Position numbers and translations under genes: made by a program
The notes under the pieces: model-generated
What the model was told of the DNA's origin: nothing
What the model saw: the letters and a program-made list of their open reading frames with translations, nothing else
The model's database searches: none
In this document: positions 34,762 through 48,418 of the stretch, piece by piece
Layout: each line of letters opens with the position of its first letter
How positions within the stretch are numbered: position 1 is the stretch's first letter
Source: Hanleya hanleyi
Lineage: Eukaryota; Mollusca; Polyplacophora; Lepidopleurida; Hanleyidae
Assembly (NCBI GenBank): GCA_036873755.1
Contig: JAVTVY010025210.1
Location: 1-64,000, forward strand
DNA: 64,000 bases
Reading direction: 5' to 3'

Positions 34762-35040
34762 CAACCCGGCGTGTTCTTCACCCCCAGTCGTCGGAGCCTG
34801 ACCCTAACTTGTCAGCTCACCAGTCTGCTTCCCTCACAGGTAAGTATAGCCCGGCGTCTCAACCCTTACGGCTGCTGCGACCCGTCTATAGACACGCCTG
34901 TGACTACACAACTTCAAGACGATCTCTCAGGTAGCACCACGCACCACTCACTCTCCGTGACCGTCAGGACAATTACTTGGGTATATATGGTATTATCATT
35001 TCCTCTGGTACCGATGAAACATCATTACTGCATGGCAACC

Positions 35041-35127
35041 GTCGTTGGCGACCCCTCTGCGACCCGGTCGCAAGCCACTGCGACCTTTTGCGACCTTCTG
35101 CGACCTTTGGCGACCCGGTCGCAGGTC
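35041..35127. repeat. TGCGACC motif cluster in the 5' LTR
   Basis: Counterpart of 26505-26592, with one extra C near its start. Confidence 0.8.
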
Positions 35128-36429
35128 TGTAGATTTCACGTTTAGTCAACGTTTCTCGGGAGGGGAAGCCTGTCTGTGCTGTGCCTTGTCTTTTCTTTAC
35201 TGTCTGTAACTTGTATCTTGTCTTTGACCCTGTCTGTTCTTCACTGGCTGTAATCTAAGCCTTGGCTTGACTGTACAGTCTGTAAGTCTTGTTACCACTT
35301 TTACATCGGTGAAACGAAGCCCGCCTGCATCGTAACTTGCCTTTACTGTGCGGTCTGTGATCTGTATGTCTTGTCTTTTTCTGTGTGGGCTGTGCTCTGT
35401 GTATCTTTCTTTAATGTGTGATAAATACACATATCCTTCTTGTGGGATCTGTGTTCTGTAGCTTTCTTGACTGTATAATCTGTGATCTGTATGTCGGGAC
35501 TTGTACTGTGCTGTTTATGATCTGTGTGTCTTAATTTGCTTGTAATGTGTGATAAATACACATATCCTTCTTGTGGAATCTGTGTTCTGTATCTTTCTTG
35601 TGTGATCTGTGAGCTGTATCTGTAACTTGTCTTTGGCCAGCTATACGCCGTCTGTGTAACTGTCTGCGACCTTTCTTGCTCCCACAGCGTCCGGCCCAGT
35701 TTATCGATGTTTCCCGACGAAAACGGCTCGCCCGCCTGTGCCTTTACTCGCACCGCCCGGCTGTAATAACTGCGACCGTTTCCGTCCCGTATAGCGTTGC
35801 CCGGCCGTCTGCGCCGAATCACAGGCTACACGATACGTCGTAGGATTATGGCAGGGGGAAACTTGGTTGATTTACCTCTGTATTTAGTGCAGTTGCATAT
35901 TTCAGGGGGTGGAGGGAATCCCTAACTTTTGTCATATACCGCTTCACGGTCAACAAGATCGACACCTAAATATTGTGGCTTTAGTCCCAGTGCAGCGGGA
36001 TAGCACAGCAATAATGTCGAACTTATCAACCTACTGGTATAGACCTAAAAGCCTTATTTTATACTGAAGTTAGACCATGCAAGTTGCCTGAATGTGCTAC
36101 GGGCAAACACATGTCTCATTACAGTATTATCAAATACCCCACAACTATACTAGACACGCCACGCTGTCGTGTTTCCTAAACTATAGTATAACCACAAACA
36201 CGTTTCCACACCGAAAATGCGAGCTGGCAAATTCTCATTGGATTGGCGTGTTTTTACAGGTTACACTAGCTACAGGATCGTACAAGCTTTTAGACTCCCA
36301 GGCCAAAACAACTGCATTTACGGCCCAACCGTAAATTACGCCAAAATCGAAAGTTACAGGCTGTACCTGGACGTGCTTTATCCAGCGCTGGCTTTCTGGT
36401 CTGAACACGCTCCCTCCGTCTGCTCGAGC

Positions 36430-36436
36430 TTATATA
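36430..36436 (-). promoter_or_regulatory. TATA box of the 5' LTR
   Basis: CTATATAAG on the minus strand, set in GC-rich sequence (GGCCCCGGCTATATAAGC). It is the best core promoter signal in the LTR. Confidence 0.6.
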
Positions 36437-37044
36437 GCCGGGGCCACTCTTCACCCCCCGGCACCGTTGCGAACACCCGAAAAATCGCCTTCACAGCGAA
36501 ATTACAGTTCATAGTCCATAAATGGGAATGCCATCCCAATCCATAGTCCGTAAAGAATTTTCCACATAAAAGGCAACACCTATCTCGCGCTGGTAAGCGA
36601 GAACCACGAGGGAATGCATTTCCAACCACTGGCGGTGACACACCCCCCCTCCGATTCGAACAGTCCAATCACAAACGGTTAACCGTTACACATGGTTTAT
36701 GTATTCATGCACACTGCAACCTGCAGTCAAATCTCAATGACATTGTTATTGTAGACATGTACAAGAATAAAGTCAATGAATCTGATTTATATTCATTTAT
36801 TTGTGTGCCAGTTGACAACCAGAAATACTATAAGTAGCCTAGAGGTCTTCTTCAAGATTACACGTATGCCTACCGGTGCATCGAATAATTATTTTGAAAT
36901 CACATTCAGCAATTGCACACGGCAAAAATACTCTTACGTTACTAAAAAATTCAAATCACAGACACAGAAAACCATTATTAACATCAAAAATTAATTTTAC
37001 CTCCACTGCCTGGCCCAAACGGAAAATTATTTTGTCAACTTCAA

Positions 37045-37331
37045 CAGGTCAGAGCAAAGGACTAAGTGGGGTATACCGGGGATATTAAATCAAAGTTTGG
37101 ATATTGAAATATATCCTAATTAGGATATTTTCACCGATTTTCGACATCTAAACTACAAAAACAAGATAGAATCTACTTCACTGTTGCAGTATACTTCCCA
37201 CCACTAACCACTGTTGTATGTCTTTATACGAGCAGGAGAACTAGCAAAATATGCCAGCTTGAAAATATGAGAGTATGAAAAAAATATCCAAATTGGGATA
37301 TATATCCCAGTTAGTCCTTTTCCCTGACCTG
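37045..37331. mobile_element. MITE with CAGGTCAG ends (copy B)
   Basis: Equivalent of 2115-2408 with TTCAA on both sides. A few bases of the GGGTATATATCCC arm are lost near 37070. Confidence 0.7.
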
Positions 37332-37386
37332 TTCAACGAGCTGTCATTACGGATATGGTAAGAATCAAGAACATTACTTTTGCTAG

Positions 37387-38355
37387 TTCAATCTTAAACG
37401 TCGCTCGACAGGGCTCACTCCGTTCAACTCAGCCTATCACGTAACAATGGCGCAAATTCCCCACAGATTCTATGGGGGCGCTGTACACTCGATTTTCTCG
37501 GAGTTCGTCCGGCTTTTAGCTCTGCTGTGGCTAGATAAACATCTTACAAATATTCTACGACATTAACTTCAGAAAATCTTTGCGAAATAAAGACAAATCT
37601 TACCTTAGACGACCAACATCAGTGAAATCCAAACGACGGTAGACTGCGCGTGCAAAAAACGTTCCAAATTTACTCTCGGTTACATGTTTTCAAAAAGTGG
37701 TATCGTGCACGGAAACGGACTGAATTGAATCCGCTCAAAAGTATGCATTTCAGGGACAAGAAACCGCGATGGAAATAAAAGCAAATTCTACGAATTGAGA
37801 TCACATAAAATATCACTTGCTTTGATTCCAGAATATTGCCCTCCTTAATATATGAAAATAGCTGTGTACAGTTCAGTATGTGAATAAATGTTTAAAGGAT
37901 ATAATATTGTTAAATCTTTCAATGGTGAGAGAGTGGGAAGAGAACTTATATATATATTTCTATCTATATTTCCATCGCGGTTTCTTGTCCGCTGGAATCT
38001 AATTCTTTTGGGCAGATTCAATTCGGTCCGTTTCCGTGCACGATACCACTTTTTGAAAACCAGTAACCGCGCGTAAATTTGGAACGTTTTTTGCACGCGC
38101 AGTCTACCGTCGTTTGGATTTTACTGATGTTGGTCGTCTAAGGTAAGATTTGTCTTTATTTTGCAAAGATTTTCTGAAGTTAATGTCGTATAATATGTGT
38201 AAGATGTTTATCTAGCCACAGCAGAGCTAAAAGCCGGACGAACTCCGAGAAAATCGAGTGTACAGCGCCCCATAGAATCTGTGGGGAATTTGCGCCATTG
38301 TTACGTGATAGGCTGAGTTGAACGGAGTGAGCCCAGTCGAGCGACGTTCAGCTAT
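37387..38355. mobile_element. foldback element with about 400-bp arms (copy B)
   Basis: Equivalent of 2464-3465, flanked by ACTTTTGCTAG at 37376-37386 and 38356-38366. The spacer lacks a block present in A (AATGCAGCGTTTGCTCATTA). Confidence 0.75.
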
Positions 38356-38366
38356 ACTTTTGCTAG

Positions 38367-39807
38367 ATGACAAATGATGCTAGACGATAAGATCAGTCAA
38401 TTTGAAAATTGCAGTAAAACGGATGCTTTCGCTTGATGAAATAAATCAAGTTTTCCTTTCAAGAAATGTTTTCAAACTTAGCACACAAAACGGCGGCTTT
38501 CAGTCATGCCATGTGCTCCAATCATGCAGTAGCGCGGAAACTTGCAACATTCATTTATTTGACAATATTAACAAGTGTGCGCCGGGAAACAAGTAATCAA
38601 CTAAGTGACGGGTATAAAACGTTTTACACACCTCGATCTGTCAGAATGCCACACTCGCACAGTGTCAAAACTCTCCAATCGACTGATGGAGCGAAAACGA
38701 AACTGCCTCCTCCTCTCTCCTTTTCAAACTCTCTCACCGGGACTGCACTATAATTTTGGCAGTGCGGTTCAGCCGATCTTAAAACATGACGTCATTTCGT
38801 CAATTCGGTGTATTTCATTGGCTATCAGAGCCGAAAATGAAGTCGGCATATTCCGTGACAACGACTTGTACCATATTGACCAGTTTACAGACAAAACACA
38901 ATTTTTCGAAGAAAATCTCACAAGATATCACCAAAAGTGTTGTCCAGGAAACGAAACCGACACATTCTCCAATATCTGCACCTAGAAACGGCTCGTCGTG
39001 AGATTAATTCAGAGAAATTATTCGAAACTATGTGGAACTACTTCATATCGCGTTCAATAAACGGAGTGACGCGGAAGTTTCAGTCATTCTCTCATTTTGC
39101 GCAGGGGTGTTGTAATGAAAACCATACCGCTTGGATAGATGGCACCTCTGAAATTACCCATAAGCCAGTTCACCTAGCATCGCAAGAAACAGGGAAACTT
39201 CCCTGTTTAAAAAGGACATTAATATTACAATTTCAACAACTCTCACCACCCGCTCCCCTCTAGCAGACAAAACATACACCTGTATCAACAGATGACAAAT
39301 AGGACAACATGTATGAGTAATATCAATAAAGTAAAAAATTGCTAATAGTAATCAATTTAACCTCGCGCTTTTATAATTAGGGAGTCTTAATTTGAAATAC
39401 GAAACTATATTTAATCTAAAATTTTGAAAATTGGGATTTGAAATTGTTAATTGTGACTATAAAAAATCAATTACAATTCCAACTTAGAAGGTACAATGTT
39501 GGAATATTTGAGGTTACGAGACGGGGCATATGGGTGGTTTTAGGAAATAGAGAGTGGGGCCTATTATATTTCTTAGCTTGGGGACAAGCCTCATTTTGGA
39601 GATATTATATAATAGCTTGCTTGAGATATTATAGCCCATCAAGCTATTGAAGCACAACAGAAAATAATCTGTTGAATTGAATATGGGCGTATTTCAATAT
39701 TTACACAGAAGTATCTTGGACACTTGGACAATCAATTCACATTAAATTTATGTAATTTAAAAAATGACAGACGTTTAGGAAGAAATAACAAAGAACAAAG
39801 TGGGAAG
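38367..39807. other. unannotated part of unit B
   Basis: Counterpart of 3477-4916. The short frames differ between the two copies by frame-changing indels (for example near 38604 and 38660), which argues against coding function. Confidence 0.55.
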
Positions 39808-40420
39808 TAGATTCTTGGTATGCGCTTTAGAATTGGTTAACCGGAAGACTATACTGTGAAGTCATATGACTCTGTCAGTATGTCGGCACCTCTTCCCACT
39901 TCCCTTATATGTGTTGTAATTTTTACCTGTATATGGCGAGATTCTGCTGGTGGATGTTTCGTCCCTGAGGCCCACCCTCTGTACAGACCTTTTGATCTTT
40001 GATATATGTTGGCATTTGTGGGAAGTTGATGCTGGGTCGACATCGGGCCTTACAGACTAGTCTTTTGTGTTAAATGCCGTCATTTTCATCTGACGACGAT
40101 ACAGCTCACCAATTTCCAGTGTACGAGTTGTCACAGCGAATCAACTCACCAATTACCAATATACGTATTTCCATCATAGCTCTCTAGATTTGTATCTAAT
40201 ACCGCTTATGCCGGTGCTAGGGGCCGTGTGGTCATATCATCCAAGATGCCATATGAACAGGTACAATAAAAGCGTACCTGAGATACAACACATATCGCGA
40301 ATCGTTAGATTCTTGGTATGTGCTTTAAAATTGGTCAACCGGAAGACTATACTGTGAAGTCATATGACTCTGTCAGTATGTCGGCACCTCTTCCCACTTC
40401 CCTTATATGTGTTGTAATTT
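39808..40420 (+). repeat. pair of about 115-bp direct repeats (copy B)
   Basis: 39808-39922 and 40306-40420, the same pair as in unit A at 4917-5531. The uninterrupted site matching the Penelope-like insertion of A follows at about 40535-40550. Confidence 0.75.
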
Positions 40421-40752
40421 GCATTATTCAGGCAAAAAATTAAACATGTCATCCAGTAACTTTGTGATATTGCCCAGCTACCCCGTAGCTGTTAACTCTG
40501 TAGCTGCATGTGCCATATTGGAATTCCCGTATTGGCACAGCATGTCCCTCCGCAGGCTGTAGCATTCATGCTGAACCATGCTGAAATTCTCATTATGAAT
40601 GTACCACGCTCCTGTATGTGCTGTAGCTATCATGCTAGCATCATGCTGTATAATTTTGGCATGGATGCAGCATGACCTGTACTGTCTGCATCTCCCATGG
40701 TGGGACCAAGCTGAAATTGTAACATAAGCGAAACACGCTGGATCATCTAGGA

Positions 40753-41115
40753 TAACCCTACCAGGCCTCACGCCGTGACATTGTAGTTTATCATATTGGA
40801 GGCATATTGAGCCTATTTGCATTACCCCCTGAAAAGTGAGGTTTTCGTCTTTTTTCTTCAAAATTCCTGCTTTTCCGCTGGGAAGAGGGTGCAAAATCTT
40901 ATTTTATTTCACATTGCATTAATATTCACTAATTTATCATCAGTTTTGCACTGTGACGTCGCCAAAGAGGTCATCTTGATTTTTTTTTTCATTTTCTGGT
41001 AGAGCTTGACCCAAGGATATAGTGTGGTAAGTTTTAGGCCTCCTAGCGCAAGTGGTAAGAAACATAATTTGGAGGACCGAAATGCCCCCCCCGGCCTGGA
41101 CAGGTTCCAAAAAGT
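40753..41115. mobile_element. decayed piggyBac-like MITE relic (copy B)
   Basis: Same relic as 6277-6640. Confidence 0.7.
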
Positions 41116-41268
41116 CATTCTCCACCATGTATACATGTATGTACTGTGTGCATGCTGGTATTTCCTGATGGGAATGTGCTGGCACCATACTTGAAATCTG
41201 CTGCTATTCCGTAAGAGAAGGTTCGGTAGGCCTAAGGGAACCTTGCGGCGGCAACCGGATACGACGGA

Positions 41269-43614
41269 ATATATTTGAAACAATTTGTCATGAGACGATT
41301 AAATTTATAAGGTGATTTCCGCTGCTTTTGCTAGGCGTTAATTATAACTAACACCGAAATATGTGTTTCGGCGCAGATACTTTACATTATAGGTTTAGCC
41401 GGAACTCGTACGTCGATAATGTCGGACGTAATTGGATAAAATTCTGAAATCGCTGGTATATCCCGAAGGCTTGAAATTCTCAGGGGGAGGGGGGGAGGGG
41501 GGGGGTAATTTGCTCAAATTGACGCTTTTCTGATCTAAGATTCATGCGCTGCCATTCGATGTACCATGCTTTGTGATTGATTATTCGTATAATTGCTATT
41601 ATTGGGTGAAAGGAATAACATACTTATCGAAACCCTTCTTCGAAATTGCTCAGTTTTATAAAACCGCTTCAAGGAACATTTATATTGGCTGCAGCCGTCG
41701 GTTAGCTCAGATTAAACTTGAAAAGACTGGAATGATAATCTTGTTTTCAAGTAATTGTGAATACATTTTACATCCCTCACAAGAGCGAACGAACGTTATC
41801 CGCCATCCAAATCACACCCTGATTCAGTGTGTTCGTGGAACACGTCGGATTTAATGTACAGTTCCCCTACGGTCCCTGGACCATGATCACAAAAATTTTG
41901 CTATAGGAAAAGCTTACTCCGTTTTCGATTAGATTTAGATCCAGTAGTTCGCCAGGAATATCAGATCTGACAATTGAATCTACTTCCATACGATTGGACA
42001 TATGCAATATTGACAGTTTACGACAATACCAACTTTCAACAGGGAATTTATGTTTTTAATTGACATATAAATGACGGACATGGTCATGCGATGGAAACTG
42101 TAAGAAAACAATTTACCATAGTATAATGGTGAGAGTGATACCTCAAACGTTAGAGTTCTGGTGCACATTATATGAACCATAATCCCCATTTATGTCGACA
42201 TAAACCCGACCGAGAATGAGTCTATTCTCGTCGATGATGGGTGCTCCGAAATGCCAGTGCGGAGTGGGCTGATGTGTTCCTCAGTGTGAACTTGAATTGC
42301 TAGGTTCAGAGTTCCTGGTGAATTGGAGAGATATGCAAGTTTGACCGAAGAATATTTCACTGCCTGTATTTGTTTGATTGACCAGAGTCATTGACTCTTA
42401 CACGGAACATTGCGTATTGACAGCGGAGGCTTTCGACCAATAAGAATACATGAGTGGTTGTCACGCGTCATTGCAATTTGGCACGATCTTGTAATTTCAT
42501 TACACGTTAATTTCATATACAATATCAATCCGAAACATAGATACTCAATGTCATTGGAAGGTCTGATTATTTCCAATAATAGCGTCATTTTGTCCAAATG
42601 AATTATCTGCTTTTTATGGATTACTTACATGTGAGCAGGCATTGTTGTAGGAGATCCGGAGAGCACCACTGAACTTTCACATAAACATGATCCAGGTCAG
42701 CATAGGATAGGATCTTGCTGTCGTCATTGAAAACTGTTGACCGCTTTTCTCTTGCAGGACATCTTCTTTTCTTCTTTTTTCTTGTTTAATGTATATCTGG
42801 AATTAACTGTAAAATGAAAAGATTATTGACGCGGAAAGTTTTTGTGGACGACGACTGAATATTAAATGTGGGATCTGATAACAAGAATGTTCATCTTTCT
42901 CTGGCTACCCTGTCTAGGACAAACCTATATATCTAATATTATACTTTCCAGAGTTCCGCTTTTATTTCATTATCTATCAGCCTGATTCAAAAATAGTTTT
43001 GCTTCCTATAGTGTGCTGAACAATAACATACACGAATACTCATGAACGATTATTTGTTAAGTGACGAGGATTCAGGGAAATGAGCCAATATGGTCTCGGC
43101 TGCATTATTAAAAAAGTAGATTTTTTAGATTCGTTCTACGCGAATACGCTAAAATTATTGGAGCTAAATGTTTCATATAAAAAGGATGATGCGGTTCACT
43201 TTCCACACCTCTTACCAATCTCACCTAATTATAATTACGGAGGTATTTATAGACGACGGATACCCAACACACTCGCCGCATCTGATCCTCACACTCATTA
43301 AACATTTCCATTGGGACATACCTTATCAGATCGGCAATTTGCGGCCTATAGTAACCGATTAGGGATTACGCTTTTTCTACGTTATATAATAAACAGATCC
43401 ACTCGGGGATATTTCACAATAACTATAATTGAGTATCATAGAAAATGAAGTACTCAATTTTGTTCTATTTAATCGCGATTTTAATCATCATTACGACCCG
43501 CCTGCATCAGAAATCATTATGGATAGTTGTTCGTTGCTCTTTGATAATACCTCTTTCACATATTCAAGTTCACTCACTTGAGAAGCGCCATGGTACAACT
43601 TTCGACTGCCATCC
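41269..43614 (+). repeat. 2.4-kb subrepeat, module 1 of unit B
   Basis: Counterpart of 6797-9195. It lacks about 55 bp found in A near 8160-8215. Confidence 0.8.
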
Positions 43615-45157
43615 TATATATTTGAATCAAATGTGATGAGGTGTCAATAGACCCATGGATGATTTTCACAATTATTGCTAGGCGATAATTATAACTAACG
43701 CAGCTAAACGTATTTTGGTGCAGATACTCTACGTTATAGGTTTGGCCGGATCATAATAAGGTCGGACGTAATTGGATATCATCCTGAAACCGTTAGTGTA
43801 TCCCGAAGGCTTGTAGTTGTAGTTCTGATATTTCTTGTGACCAGAAGGGGGGGGGGGGGTCCAGATTGACACTTTTCTTATCTGGGATTCATTGGCTGCC
43901 TTATGCTATAGCCGTCACTGTGATTGATTATTCGTGTAATTGCTATCTATAAATGTCGAAATCCTCTAACTTGCGAGCTCAGATAAAACCACTCGAAGAG
44001 AGCCGTCTGCTGGCTCCGAGTAATTTTTTTTTTTCTTCTTCTTCTTTTTTTGCAAGAAACTAGTTTATTTCTATTTTTGTGTTTGCCTGCTTATCTTCTG
44101 GTTCTGATAGTGTCCGGTCTTTCGTTTGTTGACGTCATAATTACTTATGATGGCTTATCTTTTGGTTCTAATAGTGTCCGGTCTTTCGTTTTTTGACATC
44201 ATAATTATTTATGGTGACAGGCAGATGCCTACGGAATGTCGGTTTTGATGTTTGTATGTAATTCATATTTCAACAAGCCAATCTGGAATTACTAGAACGC
44301 GCACAGCGAAACTAGTATATTCAAACCGCTGTGTGAATACGCTGTATTTTGTGTGTTACTTTTCCATTTACAGATGGTCATCTTGACATGATTGAGATTG
44401 ATTCTCCATTAAGCTCGCGAATAAATCTTTAGAGTCGATTGTGGATAAAACCATTTCGTCATCTCAACAATCTTAACGACGAAACGTTAGTATAGTAAAC
44501 TTCAATCTCTTCAAGTGTAATTCACTGTAGTACCTTAAACTGTATTCGTTAATGACATAACATTATCATCCTTCTTATTGAAATTATTTCTCACCGGACA
44601 TCAATCCGACCAACCATGAATCTAGTCTCTTCGAAAATAGAGTCAGAGTCATTGAATCTTACATGTAGACAGCGGAGGCTCGGTTTGCACCCGAATGGGG
44701 GGATTCTGGTTGGGTTTAGTTGATTCTGTTTGTACAAAAAGTATATAGGATTTCAGCATTTTTATAGATTACTAATTAAATTGTAGCTATCGACACCACG
44801 GGTGAATTTATCTATACTTCAAAACATTTTGAAAGTCTTTCGACGAATACGAATGCATGAGTGGTTGCCGCTCGTCATTGCAATTTTACACGATCTTGTA
44901 ATTTCATTACACATTCATTTCATGTACAAATACGAACCATAGACACTCAACATCATTGGTTTGTCTGATGATTTCACAATAATAGCGTCAACTTGTCAAA
45001 ATGAATATTTCATCCGCTTTCGTCATTGAATACTGTTGACTGCTTTTCTCATGCGAGACACCAGATGTTTTCTTCCCGTTTTTTCACTTTTATAATGCAA
45101 ATTTGGAATTGCTGATAACTGTAATAAACATTCTATTATTTTTTATTTTTTTTTTAG

Positions 45158-45511
45158 TTATTAAACTCCTAAAATCAAGCCAATTACCCTTCACCATCGA
45201 CTCACTCAGCCCAGTGGTAATATTATTAGGATATACTGAGGATATAAATATTATCAGTGCACTCAACAGAGGAGTGAGGGGATTTACTGGTCTGATAATA
45301 TTATCACTGCAGTCCACTCTGATAATATTATCACTTCAGTCTACCCTTATAATATTGTTGACTGCATTGATAATAGTATCACCGAAGTTTACCCTTATAA
45401 TATCTGTAACTGCATTCATAATATTATCACTGCAGTCTACTCATAATATTATCACAGGAGTGAGTGAGTCGATGATGAGGGGGAAATGGCTCGATTCTAA
45501 GTGTTTAATAA
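45158..45511. mobile_element. foldback MITE with internal tandem repeats (copy B)
   Basis: Counterpart of 10841-11193. One internal unit has an extra ATT (TGATAATATTATCACTTC) relative to A. Confidence 0.65.
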
Positions 45512-45623
45512 TTCTTAAAACAAATAATTGATCAATCATATCACAAAGGTCTTCCCACTATTGACGCGGAAATACTTCTGGCGGACGACGACTGAATATT
45601 AAATGTCGGATCTGAGGCCAAGA

Positions 45624-47694
45624 ATCTCATCCAGGTGTGATTCTCTCATCCAGGTGTGATTCTCTCATCCAGGTGTGATTCTCTCTCATCCAGGTGTGAT
45701 TCTCTCATCCAGGTGTGATTCTCTCATCCAGGTGTGATTCTCTCATCCAGGTGTGATTCTCTCATCCAGGTGTGATTCTCTCTCATCCAGGTGTGATTCT
45801 CTCTCATCCAGGTGTGATTCTCTCGTCCAGGTGTGATTCTCTCTCATCCAGGTGTGATTCTCTCTCATCCAGGTGTGATTCTCTCTCATCCAGGTGTGAT
45901 TCTCTCATCCAGGTGTGATTCTCTCTCATCCAGGTGTGATTCTCTCATCCAGGTGTGATTCTCTCTCATCCAGGTGTGATTCTCTCATCCAGGTGTGATT
46001 CTCTCTCATCCAGGTGTGATTCTCTCTCATCCAGGTGTGATTCTCTCATCCAGGTGTGATTCTCTCATCCAGGTGTGATTCTCTCATCCAGGTGTGATTC
46101 TCTCTCATCCAGGTGTGATTCTCTCATCCAGGTGTGATTCTCTCTCATCCAGGTGTGATTCTCTCTCATCCAGGTGTGATTCTCTCATCCAGGTGTGATT
46201 CTCTCTCATCCAGGTGTGATTCTCTCATCCAGGTGTGATTCTCTCATCCAGGTGTGATTCTCTCATCCAGGTGTGATTCTCTCTCATCCAGGTGTGATTC
46301 TCTCTCATCCAGGTGTGATTCTCTCATCCAGGTGTGATTCTCTCATCCAGGTGTGATTCTCTCATCCAGGTGTGATTCTCTCATCCAGGTGTGATTCTCT
46401 CTCATCCAGGTGTGATTCTCTCTCATCCAGGTGTGATTCTCTCATCCAGGTGTGATTCTCTCTCATCCCAGGTGTGATTCTCTCTCATCAGGTGTGATTC
46501 TCTCTCATCCAGGTGTGATTCTCTCATCCAGGTGTGATTCTCTCATCCAGGTGTGATTCTCTCTCATCCTCTCATCCAGGTGTGATTCTCTCATCCAGGT
46601 GTGATTCTCTCATCCAGGTGTGATTCTCTCTCATCCAGGTGTGATTCTCTCATCCAGGTGTGATTCTCTCTCATCCAGGTGTGATTCTCTCATCCAGGTG
46701 TGATTCTCTCTCATCCAGGTGTGATTCTCTCATCCAGGTGTGATTCTCTCATCCAGGTGTGATTCTCTCATCCAGGTGTGATTCTCTCTCATCCAGGTGT
46801 GATTCTCTCATCCAGGTCCAGGTGTGATTCTCTCTCATCCAGGTGTGATTCTCTCATCCAGGTGTGATTCTCTCATCCAGGTGTGATTCTCTCTCATCCA
46901 GGTGTGATTCTCTCTCCAGGTGTGATTCTCTCATCCAGGTGTGATTCTCTCTCATCCAGGTGTGATTCTCTCTCATCCAGGTGTGATTCTCTCTCATCCA
47001 GGTGTGATTCTCTCGTCCAGGTGTGATTCTCTCATCCAGGTGTGATTCTCTCTCATCCAGGTGTGATTCTCTCATCCAGGTGTGATTCTCTCTCATCCAG
47101 GTGTGATTCTCTCTCATCCAGGTGTGATTCTCTCGTCCAGGTGTGATTCTCTCTCATCCAGGTGTGATTCTCTCATCCAGGTGTGATTCTCTCTCATCCA
47201 GGTGTGATTCTCTCATCCAGGTGTGATTCTCTCTCATCCAGGTGTGATTCTCTCTCATCCAGGTGTGATTCTCTCATCCAGGTGTGATTCTCTCATCCAG
47301 GTGTGATTCTCTCTCATCCAGGTGTGATTCTCTCTCATCCAGGTGTGATTCTCTCAGGTGTGATTCTCTCTCATCCAGGTGTGATTCTCTCATCCAGGTG
47401 TGATTCTCTCATCCAGGTGTGATTCTCTCTCATCCAGGTGTGATTCTCTCCCATCCAGGTGTGATTCTCTCATCCAGGTGTGATTCTCTCTCATCCAGGT
47501 GTGATTCTCTCATCCAGGTGTGATTCTCTCTCATCCAGGTGTGATTCTCTCTCATCCAGGTGTGATTCTCTCTCATCCAGGTGTGATTCTCTCATCCAGG
47601 TGTGATTCTCTCTCATCCAGGTGTGATTCTCTCATCCAGGTGTGATTCTCTCTCATCCAGTTGTGATTCTCTCTCATCCAGGTGTGATTCTCTC
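45624..47694. repeat. minisatellite, 19/21-bp unit (copy B)
   Basis: About 100 copies of CTCTCATCCAGGTGTGATT and its 21-bp form. It is about 570 bp longer than in A and more homogeneous. Open frames across it are repeat by-products. Confidence 0.97.
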
Positions 47695-48418
47695 TTTCTC
47701 TATTAACTCGCTATTGTCGACCACTCTACATACTACATTTCCTCTTAACTGCATTGTCTATCACCGTTTCAATAATAGTTTTGCTTCCTATATTTGGCGG
47801 AACAATAACATACACGAATACTGGTGAACGATTATTTGTTAGTGACGAAGATTGGGAGAAATGAGCGCATATGGTCTCGACTGCATTGAAAAATGTACGT
47901 TTCAAGATTTCGTTCTAAATGAATTTATTATTGGGGCTAAATGCTTCATATGAAAGGATAATGCGATTCAACTTTCCCATCTCTTGCAAATCTCATCAAT
48001 ATAAAAATGCGGAGTTATTCATAGACGCTCGTCGCCTCTGCTGCTCATATTCATTAGAATTCTACATTTCCCCTGGGACATAACTTAGCCGAGCGGAAAT
48101 TTGCGGCCTATAGGAACCGATTAGGCATTACGTTTTTTTCTTCGTTGAATAACAAACAGCTCCATGCAAGGAAGTTTCACAATAACTATAATTGAGTATC
48201 ATAGGAATGATGTATTCAAGTTGTTCTCCTAGGCGATGTCTGATATATCAGTTAATCATCATTATTCTGCGCCTGCATTCGAAATCATTATCGATAACTC
48301 GCTGAACAGCTGTTCCCTGCTCTGATATATTGTTGCTCTGGTAATATTCCTCTTGTATATGGAAGACCACTCAGTCGAGAGGCGCCTCGAGGCAACTTTC
48401 GACTGTTATCTCACGAGA

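Larger units (their letters stand above)
25226..36690 (-). mobile_element. Ty3/gypsy LTR retrotransposon, apparently complete
   Basis: Limits are set by comparison with copy A (GGCATTCATTCATGGTTTATG at about 1752). LTRs begin TGTAACG and end CGTTACA, giving 7-bp inverted ends. Flanks are TATG (25222-25225) and CATG (36691-36694), a 4-bp target duplication with one change. Order on the minus strand: 5' LTR (33753-36690), primer binding site, Gag-Pol, polypurine tract, 3' LTR (25226-28184). The domain order protease-RT-RNase H-integrase makes it Ty3/gypsy. There is no env frame and no chromodomain that I can see. The LTRs are nearly identical (the outer about 340 bp match by eye), so insertion is recent. 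Confidence 0.95.
33753..36690 (-). repeat. 5' LTR (2,938 bp)
   Basis: Begins CGTTACA-complement at 36690 and ends at 33753 (TGTAACG on the plus strand). The TATA box lies about 255 bp from the upstream edge, so U3 is short. Transcription starting near 36400 would leave roughly 2.6 kb of R-U5, forming a very long repeated leader. The leader holds the three tandem arrays also found in the other LTR. Confidence 0.95.
43615..48418 (+). repeat. subrepeat module 2 of unit B
   Basis: Counterpart of 9196-13536, longer because of the expanded minisatellite. About 115 bp found in A at 10215-10330 are missing near 44640. Confidence 0.8.

Noticed and set aside
46854..47117. 87-codon frame of MRENHTW repeats
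   Set aside because: Direct translation of the minisatellite.
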